Shown here piece by piece: positions 1-6,707 of a DNA stretch of 12,370 bases (position 1 is the stretch's first letter; the number at the start of each line of letters is the position of its first letter). A program made the translations under genes and the position numbers. The notes below the pieces were generated by a model. It was not told the DNA's origin. It worked only from the letters and a program-made list of their open reading frames with translations, and did not search any database. The DNA comes from Pseudomonadota bacterium (lineage in GTDB: Bacteria > Pseudomonadota > Gammaproteobacteria > Pseudomonadales > Azotimanducaceae). The stretch is taken from the NCBI GenBank assembly GCA_009936895.1, contig JAACDS010000382.1:1-12370 (forward strand), written 5' to 3'.

Positions 1-1
1 G

Positions 2-502
2 CGGGTCGATCACGATTACTGCATTTTCATGCAGCCCGGAGCATCAGGCCAGGACATCCACGGCGGACCCATGCGCTACGAGAGCGATCACTGGTACCAC
101 TATCAGGATGGCGTGATACGCAACGGGCTTATGGTGGCCAAATGGGTGCTAAACGACGCATTGCCCGGTGACGGCGGTTTTGTTTGCATTCCCGGCAGCC
201 ATAAAACAAATTTTATTCAATCGGTGCCAACCGAAGTGCTTAAACAGGCTCATCGACCTGACTACGTTATTCAACCTGAACTACGCGCTGGCGATGTGCT
301 GATTTTTACTGAAGCGTTGATCCACGGCACCGCAGTGTGGCAAGGGGAGCACGAACGCCGGGCCCTGCTGTATAAGTACAGTCCGCCCCATTCAAGTTGG
401 GCTAAAGTCCCATACGATTTAAACGATTACCCCGGCGCAACCGATCAGCAAAAGCGACTGATGGCACCGCCATCCGTTGAGGACCATCACAAAGTTGTTT
501 AA
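2..502 (+). CDS. PhyH-family Fe(II)/2-oxoglutarate dioxygenase, 5'-truncated
   Basis: The frame is open from the left edge, so the N-terminus lies outside the window; 166 residues are visible. The family uses Fe(II), O2 and 2-oxoglutarate to hydroxylate, or in some members halogenate, small molecules in the cytoplasm. Visible marks, numbering from the first in-frame codon: a strand MQPG...DIHGG with H20 at the first metal-ligand position, the segment GDGGFVCIPGSHK typical of the family, the distal ligand H108 in LIHGT, and R119 (H+11), the expected 2-oxoglutarate-binding arginine. The odd point is that H20 is followed by Gly-Gly, so the usual HxD carboxylate is not seen. The stop lies 18 bases before the MFS gene, suggesting an operon. 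Family assignment is firm; substrate is unknown. Confidence 0.85.
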   Translation, partial: RVDHDYCIFMQPGASGQDIHGGPMRYESDHWYHYQDGVIRNGLMVAKWVLNDALPGDGGFVCIPGSHKTNFIQSVPTEVLKQAHRPDYVIQPELRAGDVLIFTEALIHGTAVWQGEHERRALLYKYSPPHSSWAKVPYDLNDYPGATDQQKRLMAPPSVEDHHKVV

Positions 503-506
503 ACCC

Positions 507-513
507 GGGGGAG
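507..513 (+). promoter_or_regulatory. Ribosome-binding site for the GTG-started MFS gene
   Basis: A GGGGGAG run ends 7 bases before the GTG at 521. This supports that GTG as the start; no in-frame ATG occurs in the region before the first membrane helix. Confidence 0.6.
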
Positions 514-520
514 CCCGCAC

Positions 521-1744
521 GTGCACACAAAACATGCCCTAACCTTTGTCACCATCACGGTATTTTTGGATACCGTTGGCTTCGGCATCATCGTTCCCAT
601 CCTGCCGGAGTTCCTGGTTCTGATTGGCAATATTTCGTTATCCGAAGCATCAGCTATTAGCGGCTATTTGATTTTCAGTTACGCGGTGACAAATTTCTTA
701 TTTGCCCCGTTGCTGGGCAATCTAAGCGACGCCCACGGACGCAAGCCTCTCTTGGTTCTGTCCCTATTCGTTTACGGTGCCGCCTATCTTTTATCGGGCT
801 TTGCGACGGCCCTGTGGATGCTTTTTCTGGGGCGGCTATTGACGGGTATCACCAGTGCCACCTACGCCATTGCGAACGCGCTGATTGCCGACGTGAGCAC
901 CCCGGAAAACAAGGCTCAAAACTTTGGACTGATGGGGGTAGCCTTTGGCCTAGGCTTTATCGTTGGCCCCGCCCTGGGCGGTATCATCGGAGCATGGGAT
1001 CTGCGCGCACCGTTTTTCATCGCGGCCGGTTTGGCATTCGCGAATACGCTTTATGGGCTGCTGTTTTTCCGCGAAACCTTGGCACCTGAAAACCGCAGGC
1101 CCTTTGATTTAAAACGCGCCAGTCCTTGGGGGTCTCTTAGCCAACTGCGCAAATACCCGCTGCTGATTGGACTGATTTTCGCTGTGTTCTTGAACAACAT
1201 CGGCCACCACATTTGGCCCGCAAACTGGAACTTTTACACCATTGAGAAATTTGCATGGACACCCATCGACGTCGGGTTATCCATGGCCTTTGTCGGCGTG
1301 ATGTCGGTGGCGGTGCAAGGCGGCTTGCTGCGTATCGTGATCCCAAAGTTTGGCCCGGTACGCTGCGCTTACTTCGGTGTTTCAGCCACAATCGCGGCCT
1401 ATGTTGGTGTCGCAACGGCAGGCAGTGCTTGGGCCCTGTATTTTTGGTGCGGGGTGTCTTCTCTTGGCGGGTTGGCCGGACCGTCGATTAACAGCATTTT
1501 ATCGAATCAGGTGGCCGCGGACAGCCAAGGCGAGCTGCAAGGCATCATGGCCAGCGTCAGCAGTGTGGCGATGATCATTGGGCCGCTGTTGTTAACTCAG
1601 ACCTTCAGCTACTTTACGTCGGCCAGCGCGCCCATTTACCTACCCGGCAGCGCTTTCTGGGTGTCGGCAATGCTCACCGCCTTAGCCTTAATCATTTTTT
1701 ATCAACAGATTCGGCGCTTGCCCAATCCGGCAGGCACCGCCTAA
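521..1744 (+). CDS. MFS drug:H+ antiporter, TetA-like (DHA1 type)
   Basis: A 407-residue inner-membrane protein of the 12-helix major facilitator type, expected to export a small molecule against proton influx. The first helix carries LDTVGFGIIVPILPEFL, close to the start of TetA-type antiporters. Motif A is GNLSDAHGRK at 66-75. Next come GRLLTGITSATYAIANALIADV at about 104-125 and the antiporter motif C-like GLGFIVGPALGGIIG at about 143-157. The length is normal for the TCR/Tet group. The start is GTG with a good GGAG site 7 bases upstream. It lies between a PhyH oxygenase and a methyltransferase, with an 11-base gap downstream, so its cargo may be the product or substrate of those enzymes. 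That is inference; tetracycline resistance should not be assumed. Confidence 0.9.
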   Translation: MHTKHALTFVTITVFLDTVGFGIIVPILPEFLVLIGNISLSEASAISGYLIFSYAVTNFLFAPLLGNLSDAHGRKPLLVLSLFVYGAAYLLSGFATALWMLFLGRLLTGITSATYAIANALIADVSTPENKAQNFGLMGVAFGLGFIVGPALGGIIGAWDLRAPFFIAAGLAFANTLYGLLFFRETLAPENRRPFDLKRASPWGSLSQLRKYPLLIGLIFAVFLNNIGHHIWPANWNFYTIEKFAWTPIDVGLSMAFVGVMSVAVQGGLLRIVIPKFGPVRCAYFGVSATIAAYVGVATAGSAWALYFWCGVSSLGGLAGPSINSILSNQVAADSQGELQGIMASVSSVAMIIGPLLLTQTFSYFTSASAPIYLPGSAFWVSAMLTALALIIFYQQIRRLPNPAGTA

Positions 1745-1755
1745 ACGGACCAAGT

Positions 1756-2535
1756 ATGGATATCGTAAAACACAACGAAATCGCGTGGTACAAACAGTCC
1801 ACCGACGCCCAAAGCCCTTGGGTACAGCCCGTAAACTCTGGGGAAATTGACGCCGCACGCCGAGGCGACTGGCAGGTCATTTTGACCCCTACCAAACCCG
1901 TTCCTGAGCATTGGTTTGGTGACATCCGCGATTTGGACGTTCTGGGGTTAGCCTCCGGCGGCGGCCAACAGGTCCCTATCTTTGCCGCCGCAGGAGCCCG
2001 GGTAACAAGCTTCGACAATTCGTCCCAACAGCTTGCGAAAGACCGGCTGGTCGCCGAACGCGACAACTTAAGCATCAGCTACGAACAGGGCGATATGGCG
2101 GATTTATCGAGGTTCGATGATGAGAGTTTTGACCTGATCTTTCACCCAGTATCCAACGTGTTTTCCGAAACCATTCTGCCGGTTTGGCGGCACTGCGCAC
2201 GAGTGTTGCGGCCGGGGGGACGCTTGCTCAGCGGCTTCATGAACCCGGACTTTTTCCTGTTTGATCACGAGGCGATAGATCGTGGAGGCCCCATGGAAGT
2301 GCGCTTTGCGCTGCCATATGCCGATACAGAGAGTCTGACCAAACGACAGATTGCGAAGGGTCAACAGCGCGGGGAGGCCCTAGAGTTTTCCCACAGTCTG
2401 GAGTCGCAGATTGGTGGCCAGCTGGATGCCGGTTTATTGCTTGCGGGATTTTATGAAGATCATTGGGATACCCAAGCGACCCCATTAAATGATTATATGC
2501 CCACCTCTATGGCGACGCTGGCGATCAAGTCCTAG
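1756..2535 (+). CDS. Class I SAM-dependent methyltransferase
   Basis: A 259-residue cytosolic Rossmann-fold methyltransferase. Motif I is VLGLASGGGQQ at 62-72 (SAM-binding glycine loop), the acidic residue ending strand 2 is D87 in TSFDNS, motif II is GDMADL at 112-117, motif III is FDLIFHPVS at 125-133, and VLRPGGRLL at 150-158 is the post-motif strand. The unusual ASGGGQQ form of motif I, and the leading stretch with LTPTKPVP before it, match a widespread group of uncharacterised methyltransferases, so the substrate cannot be named. The ATG has only a weak GGA at 1747-1749. It follows the transporter by 11 bases, so translational coupling is likely. The C-terminus (about 200-259) is a less conserved cap that probably helps select substrate. 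Confidence 0.88.
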   Translation: MDIVKHNEIAWYKQSTDAQSPWVQPVNSGEIDAARRGDWQVILTPTKPVPEHWFGDIRDLDVLGLASGGGQQVPIFAAAGARVTSFDNSSQQLAKDRLVAERDNLSISYEQGDMADLSRFDDESFDLIFHPVSNVFSETILPVWRHCARVLRPGGRLLSGFMNPDFFLFDHEAIDRGGPMEVRFALPYADTESLTKRQIAKGQQRGEALEFSHSLESQIGGQLDAGLLLAGFYEDHWDTQATPLNDYMPTSMATLAIKS

Positions 2536-2572
2536 CGCTCTGTTTCTACCTCTACACTGTTAAGGAATCACT

Positions 2573-3319
2573 ATGGATCTCGGTCTAAAGAACAAAAACA
2601 TCATCGTAACCGGTGGTACACGGGGCATTGGCCTTGCGGCAGCAGCAGCTTGTGCGGCAGAAGGTGCCAACATCTCCATCTGCGGCCGAACTCAAGACAG
2701 TCTAGACGCAGCCATGGCGGCACTCGCCGCTCACGGCACCCAAATTCACGGAGCCATTTGCGATATCGCCGACGCCGAACAAATCAAAATCTACATTGCT
2801 GCCGCCGAAGCCGCCTTGGGCGGTATCGATGGTCTGGTCAACAACCCCAGTGGCTTTGGCAATACCGATGACGAAGACAGCTGGGCAAGGAGCATGGACA
2901 TTGATGTGATGGGCGTTGTGCGCTGCACTTGGGCAGCAACCGACGCTCTGAAGGCCAGCAAGGGCGCTATCGTCAATGTGTCCTCAATCTCCGGTATCGG
3001 AGCCTCCGCTGGTTCTGCGGCCTACGGCGCGGTGAAAGCAGCGGTGATCCAAATGACTCAAACCCACGCCAAAAATATGGCTGGTGACCACATCCGAGTG
3101 AACTGTGTGGCGCCGGGTTCTATTGAATTTCCCGGAGGCGTATGGGATCAGGCGAAGCAGCATATGCCTGCCATGTACGACGGTGCGTTAGCGAGTATTC
3201 CCTTTAGACGAATGGGCGAGCCGGAGGAAGTCGGCGAAGTTATCGCCTTTTTGCTGTCAGCCCGCGCCTACTGGGTAACCGGCCAGACCGTATCCATTGA
3301 TGGCGGTCAAAACCTGTAA
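2573..3319 (+). CDS. Short-chain dehydrogenase/reductase (SDR) family oxidoreductase
   Basis: A 248-residue classical SDR, an NAD(P)-dependent alcohol/ketone oxidoreductase of the cytoplasm. It has the cofactor motif TGGTRGIG at 13-20, NNPSG at 90-94 in place of NNAG, catalytic S138, and YGAVK with Y151 and K155. The substrate/cofactor segment is RVNCVAPGSIEFPGG, and the C-terminus VTGQTVSIDGGQNL is typical. R39 at the end of strand 2 (ICGRT) hints at NADP preference. The fourth tetrad position, 27 residues before the serine, is D111 instead of Asn. The start has a good AAGGAA site at 2562-2567. It is the last gene of the + strand block, 37 bases after the methyltransferase, and converges on the DUF1295 gene. 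Confidence 0.92.
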   Translation: MDLGLKNKNIIVTGGTRGIGLAAAAACAAEGANISICGRTQDSLDAAMAALAAHGTQIHGAICDIADAEQIKIYIAAAEAALGGIDGLVNNPSGFGNTDDEDSWARSMDIDVMGVVRCTWAATDALKASKGAIVNVSSISGIGASAGSAAYGAVKAAVIQMTQTHAKNMAGDHIRVNCVAPGSIEFPGGVWDQAKQHMPAMYDGALASIPFRRMGEPEEVGEVIAFLLSARAYWVTGQTVSIDGGQNL

Positions 3320-3328
3320 ACCCCCGCT

Positions 3329-3364
3329 GTGCCCGCTACTCGGGGCACGCCGGTTTGTCGTGCC
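3329..3364. terminator. Possible bidirectional hairpin between convergent genes
   Basis: Three related segments lie in the 47-base gap between the SDR and DUF1295 stops: GTGCCC at 3329-3334, GGGCAC at 3343-3348 and CGTGCC at 3359-3364. The first can pair with the second (6 bp, 8-base loop). Alternatively GGCACG at 3344-3349 can pair with CGTGCC (6 bp, 9-base loop). There is no T-tract on either side, so a rho-independent terminator is only weakly supported. Confidence 0.25.
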
Positions 3365-3366
3365 GC

Positions 3367-4244
3367 CTAGCGATCCCTGCCCGGCGGCCACAGCATCAAC
3401 ATCGGTGTACGTTTCATATAGGCCTGATATTCTGGATCGTTACCCCAACGCTTATTGCCCCGACCTTCCAGCATACGCACTCCGCTGATCGCGGTAAGCA
3501 GTACTACCACCCAGATAAGCGACAGCAACAAATAGATCTGATTGCCCTGCAGCGCCGGAATGGCAATAACGGCGATACCCGCCCAAAGCAAAATCTCACC
3601 GAAGTAGTTGGGATGCCGCGACCACGCCCACAGGCCCGTAGTGATAAAGGCATCGGCGTTAGCCGGATCTGCGCGAAATGTCGTTTTTTGTCTGTCGGCG
3701 ATCACCTCAATAGCGAATCCTGCAAGCCACATGACCAGCCCCACATAAAACGCCAGCTCTGGTGCGACAGTGGTGCCGGACGTGATGGCACCCAAACCGG
3801 CACTGACCGTGACGAAAACCCAAGCACCTGGCAGGGTCCAAGTCATGAAGAAAGTCGGAAGGACACTTTGATAGTGCGGAAGCGCCGATCTTCTCCAGCC
3901 TTCTGGATACGGAAAAACAGAAACGGTCCAAGCCGCAGCGCCCAAATCAGCACCAAGCCCACGATGACTAGCGAGCGCACATCAAAGGCTTCGCTGAGGT
4001 AACAGGCCGCCAGCACCAAAACCATGTAGGTCAGGCTGCCAGTGAGATCGAAAAAATGTTCGGTCTGAGCAAACCACGCGTGAATGAATATCAGCCACTG
4101 CACGCCAAAGGCGAAAACACCACACCAAACGAAGACAGATACGCCGTCGTATAGGGCGCCTTGATCCGCGCCAGCCCAAGCGACGGCGCTGGCCATCACG
4201 ATGGCACCGATGCTCCCTAATATTCCGATAATCCACTGCTGCAT
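3367..4244 (-). pseudogene. DUF1295 / steroid 5-alpha-reductase-like membrane protein, frameshifted
   Basis: Two overlapping minus-strand frames encode the two halves of one DUF1295 protein. The N-terminal half (4244 down to about 3858) has several membrane helices and ends its homology at RLGPFLFFRIQKAGEDRRF..IKVSF. The C-terminal half resumes at PTFFMTWTL and carries WSRHPNYFGE, the family signature, plus more helices. Adding one base at 3857-3861 joins them into IKVSF-PTFFMTW and gives about 292 residues, normal for the family. The unrepaired first frame stops at 3843. The start is taken as ATG 4244, with GGAGG 4 bases upstream; a GTG one codon earlier is too close to that site. Family members are multi-pass membrane proteins related to steroid/lipid double-bond reductases; substrate unknown. 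It lies 21 bases after the GST gene. A sequencing or assembly error is as likely as a real lesion. Confidence 0.8.
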
Positions 4245-4248
4245 CACA

Positions 4249-4253
4249 CCTCC
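4249..4253 (-). promoter_or_regulatory. Shine-Dalgarno GGAGG that decides the DUF1295 start
   Basis: A perfect GGAGG on the minus strand sits 4 bases before ATG 4244 but only 1 base before the in-frame GTG at 4247. This favours the ATG as start. Confidence 0.6.
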
Positions 4254-4265
4254 CGAGCGTTTAAG

Positions 4266-4919
4266 TTAACTGATTGTCTTTGTGTCGAGCCGCGGTGGCC
4301 ACGCCTCTCCCATGCTGCCTTCTTGCCACTGCGAAAATTTCCCCATCACGCCGGTGAACAGCGGATCCACCAGCCAGTGGTCAAGCCATTGGCGAACTCG
4401 CTGACGGGGCTGAGCATCAAACCACTGGCGATCCACTGAGGCAAACTGTCGCACAAAGGGCATTACGGCAAGGTCCAGAAATTGCGGTGCATCGCCCAGC
4501 AAATGATTCGAGCTTCCAAGCCTAAGCTCAAAGTCGTCCAGACACTTTGCGGCCTGCTCTCGATAGTAATGCTGCGGGTGTGCGGAGCCGGGCCGATGAT
4601 ATTTGTAGGCGTCCACATGCGGCTTGAACGTCGCATCAAAATCCTGAGCTAACCGCATCTGCTCGGTTTGGCTCGCTTGGCTGAACCAAGAGTCGTCTGA
4701 CGCCAACGCCCAGCACATGATGTCTAAACTTTCGTCGATTACCTGCCCTTCGTCGGTTTGCAGAACTGGCACCGTGCCTTTGTGTGATAAATCCAGCATG
4801 CTGGGCGGCTTATCGCGCAGCAACACCTCACGCAGTTCTACCCTAACGCCTTGACTACTGAGAGCCATGCGGGCGCGCATGGCATAGGGACAGCGTCTAA
4901 AACTGTACAAAATGGTCAT
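4266..4919 (-). CDS. Glutathione S-transferase family protein
   Basis: A 217-residue two-domain cytosolic protein. The thioredoxin-like N-domain (1 to about 75) has CPYA at 10-13 with C10 as the likely glutathione-contacting or redox cysteine, the cis-proline P51 in GTVPVL, and the glutathione gamma-glutamyl contact DES at 62-64. The all-helical C-domain has GDAPQFLDLAVMPFVRQF at about 142-159, with D149 in the conserved folding motif. The cysteine in place of Tyr/Ser suggests thiol-transfer or reductase chemistry (omega/beta-like) rather than classical conjugation. The ATG is 3 bases after the stop of the upstream GFA gene with no clear ribosome-binding site, pointing to translational coupling. 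Substrate unknown. Confidence 0.9.
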   Translation of the reverse strand: MTILYSFRRCPYAMRARMALSSQGVRVELREVLLRDKPPSMLDLSHKGTVPVLQTDEGQVIDESLDIMCWALASDDSWFSQASQTEQMRLAQDFDATFKPHVDAYKYHRPGSAHPQHYYREQAAKCLDDFELRLGSSNHLLGDAPQFLDLAVMPFVRQFASVDRQWFDAQPRQRVRQWLDHWLVDPLFTGVMGKFSQWQEGSMGEAWPPRLDTKTIS

Positions 4920-4922
4920 GGA

Positions 4923-5354
4923 TCAGGACTGCTTGTCCAAACTGGGGAGTTCGGAAATATTTTCGGCCCACGGCACCTTAGACTGGGCCCAAACCTGAGA
5001 TTGGGGGGGCAACTGGGCCACTTCCGCCAGCAAACCCGTACGAATACCCAGCATGCGCTCGCCCTTGGGCACATCATCAACCACCGACGTCGCATAGACA
5101 TGCGAACCGCAATCTGCACAAAAACTGAGTTCTCGCCGATTACCGCTGTCGCCCACTTTGAAATAGGGTTTGGGTGCGCCTTTGAGCAATGTGAACAGGG
5201 ATTCTTGAACCTGAACGATACTGCGGTATGGGCCACCGGACATTTTCTGGCAATCCGTGCAGTGACATATGACCACTCGACTAGGGTTTGCTTGGGCCTC
5301 AAAAGCAATGGCTCCGCAATGGCAAGAACCGTGAAGCGTGATGGAATCGGACAT
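4923..5354 (-). CDS. GFA/CENP-V family zinc-binding protein
   Basis: A 143-residue small cytosolic protein of the Gfa (glutathione-dependent formaldehyde-activating enzyme-like) fold. All seven expected cysteines are present: C11 and C13 in SCHCG, C30, C32 and C35 in CHCTDC, and C79 and C82 in FCADCGSH. They form two zinc sites. The prototype was reported to speed formaldehyde-glutathione adduct formation, but most family members are uncharacterised, so I do not name a reaction. The start is taken at ATG 5354, giving MSDSITLHGSCHCG with GAG 9 bases upstream; a TTG at 5384 would add 10 residues without support. It is first in a run with the GST and DUF1295 genes, which makes a glutathione-linked role plausible. 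Confidence 0.88.
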   Translation of the reverse strand: MSDSITLHGSCHCGAIAFEAQANPSRVVICHCTDCQKMSGGPYRSIVQVQESLFTLLKGAPKPYFKVGDSGNRRELSFCADCGSHVYATSVVDDVPKGERMLGIRTGLLAEVAQLPPQSQVWAQSKVPWAENISELPSLDKQS

Positions 5355-5556
5355 CTGATCTGTCTCATCGGACTGAAGCCCCAACTTTCAGGCAAGCGTG
5401 GGCTTGGATCAAGAGGCGACAAGTGTTGAGGTTTCGGTCATCTAGCCCTCGCCTGGGGCCCAAGAGCACGGTATCGTTCTGCACGAACAAACAAACAGGG
5501 CGAATGAGACCTTGGCGGTCAGTTCGCTCAATAACACACAGTAAAAAGGTGGACCC
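5355..5556. other. Divergent intergenic region between GFA and cytochrome c' genes
   Basis: About 200 bases separate the two divergent starts and must hold both promoters. I see an AAGGTGGA ribosome-binding site at 5546-5553 for the cytochrome gene. I see no convincing -35/-10 pair and no full FNR/DNR-type site. A short inverted repeat CTTG-GAT-CAAG lies at 5404-5414 and GTTC/GAAC at 5476-5488; neither matches an operator I can name. Confidence 0.4.
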
Positions 5557-6006
5557 ATGATTCGTAGCACTATGATTTTCGCCCTGTTATTCAGTGTCGC
5601 CGGCGCCAGCTGGGCTGATGAGCGCACGCAAAAAACCATCGAAGCCCGCCAAGGCTTACTTAAAGTCGTCGCCCAGTACTTCGGCCCCATTGTCGGCATG
5701 GCAAAGGGACAGATTCCCTACGATGCTGCGCTGATTGAAAAGAACGCAGGCAAAGTCGCCGAGCTTGCACCCATGATTACCGATCTGTTCGCTCAGGACA
5801 CCAGCAGCAGCGACTATGCCACGGAAGCCAAGGCTGATATCTGGGCTGACTACGATGACTTCAGCGCCAAGGCCGCGACCACAACAGAACGCGCTAATGC
5901 CCTAGTTGCCGCCACGGCGGAAGGTCGCGGCGCGACCATGAAGGCCTTTGGTGCCTTGGGCTCCTCATGCAAAAGCTGCCACGACAGCTACCGCCAGAAA
6001 AAATAA
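5557..6006 (+). CDS. Class II c-type cytochrome (cytochrome c')
   Basis: A 149-residue exported heme protein. Residues 1-20 form a signal peptide (hydrophobic core IFALLFSVAGASWA, cleavage probably after A20), so it works in the periplasm. The heme site CKSCH at 138-142 is at the extreme C-terminus, the mark of class II cytochromes, followed by DSYR with R146 in the position conserved near the proximal histidine. The helix-1 motif is RQGLL at 31-35. The distal residue (R+4) is L35, whereas six-coordinate cytochromes c-556 have Met there. This predicts a five-coordinate c' heme able to bind NO or CO. It is followed after 8 bases by a cytochrome b561-type gene. The ribosome-binding site is AAGGTGGA. 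Confidence 0.92.
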   Translation: MIRSTMIFALLFSVAGASWADERTQKTIEARQGLLKVVAQYFGPIVGMAKGQIPYDAALIEKNAGKVAELAPMITDLFAQDTSSSDYATEAKADIWADYDDFSAKAATTTERANALVAATAEGRGATMKAFGALGSSCKSCHDSYRQKK

Positions 6007-6014
6007 TCGGCCCG

Positions 6015-6707
6015 ATGCAATCCGACCGGCGCCCCCAACTGATTTGGGATTTGCCACTGCGACTGTGGCATTGGGCGCTGGTGGTCTGTCTTGCAGGCAG
6101 TTGGATTACCGCTGAGGCGGGATTTGACTGGACGACTACGCACTTCTACTTTGGTTACTCGGCCCTTGCCCTTGTCCTGTTTAGACTGGCTTGGGCCCTG
6201 CTGGGCACGTTTCACTCGCGCTACGCAACCTTTCTTGCGTCTCCGAAACAGGTCTTAGCCTATCTGCGAAAAGCAAAAGACGCCGAGCCTTCAGCCGGGC
6301 ACAACCCCTTGGGCGGATGGGCCAGTGTGGCCATCGTCGTATTGATCGGCCTGCAGGCCGGTATCGGTTTATTCATCAGCGACGATATCTTCTACGCCGG
6401 CCCCTACAACACTGTTGTCAGCAGCAGCACTGCCGACTGGCTGGCGGGCTGGCACCACCGCCTCTTCACGCTCATTCAAATCACTGCGCTGGTGCACGTC
6501 CTTGCGGTGAGCTGGTATACCTGGGGGAAAAAGGAAGGTCTGATTCAAGCCATGTTGCACGGTAAGAAAACGTTGCAGGTTCATGGCGCAGAGGAAACGG
6601 TTAACGAACATCGCGGACTGCGCGCCCTACTGCTTTTGGCGCTTGCCGCCACCGTGGTCGCGATTCTGGTGTACGTCGCACCCCTGCCGGATTACGAAAT
6701 TTACTGA
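6015..6707 (+). CDS. Cytochrome b561-type membrane protein (cytochrome b/b6 domain)
   Basis: A 230-residue inner-membrane diheme b cytochrome. Helices lie at about 17-35, 43-64, 103-122, 148-168 and 203-223. Candidate heme ligands are H19 (LWHW), H43 (THFYFGY), H147 or H148 (GWHHRLF) and H161 (ALVHVLA), the usual arrangement of the Ni/Fe-hydrogenase-type cytochrome b family. GHNPLGG at 95-101 is a family hallmark. No hydrogenase gene is nearby. The start is the ATG 8 bases after the cytochrome c' stop, with only a weak ribosome-binding site, suggesting coupling. It probably passes electrons between the quinone pool and the periplasmic cytochrome c'; this is inferred from the pairing. Its last 7 bases overlap the convergent HAD gene. 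Confidence 0.9.
   Translation: MQSDRRPQLIWDLPLRLWHWALVVCLAGSWITAEAGFDWTTTHFYFGYSALALVLFRLAWALLGTFHSRYATFLASPKQVLAYLRKAKDAEPSAGHNPLGGWASVAIVVLIGLQAGIGLFISDDIFYAGPYNTVVSSSTADWLAGWHHRLFTLIQITALVHVLAVSWYTWGKKEGLIQAMLHGKKTLQVHGAEETVNEHRGLRALLLLALAATVVAILVYVAPLPDYEIY

Noticed and set aside
521..1744. Tetracycline resistance gene
   Set aside because: The protein shares the TetA-like group motifs, but these are common to many chromosomal antiporters, and there is no TetR regulator or mobile element beside it.
3855..3870. Programmed -1 ribosomal frameshift in the DUF1295 gene
   Set aside because: The direction (-1) would fit, but no X-XXY-YYZ slippery heptamer or evident downstream stem is present, and programmed shifting is not known to me for this family.
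3355..4002. Long open frame on the + strand opposite the DUF1295 gene
   Set aside because: Its translation is low-complexity and basic, without family features, while the opposite strand encodes a recognisable membrane protein.
4851..5429. Long open frame on the + strand opposite the GFA gene
   Set aside because: The minus-strand frame has all zinc ligands of the GFA family; the + strand frame has no recognisable domain and spans the GST start.
5404..5488. FNR/DNR or LexA-type operator upstream of the cytochrome c' gene
   Set aside because: CTTG-GAT-CAAG and GTTC-N5-GAAC are short palindromes that do not match the TTGAT-N4-ATCAA or gammaproteobacterial LexA consensus.
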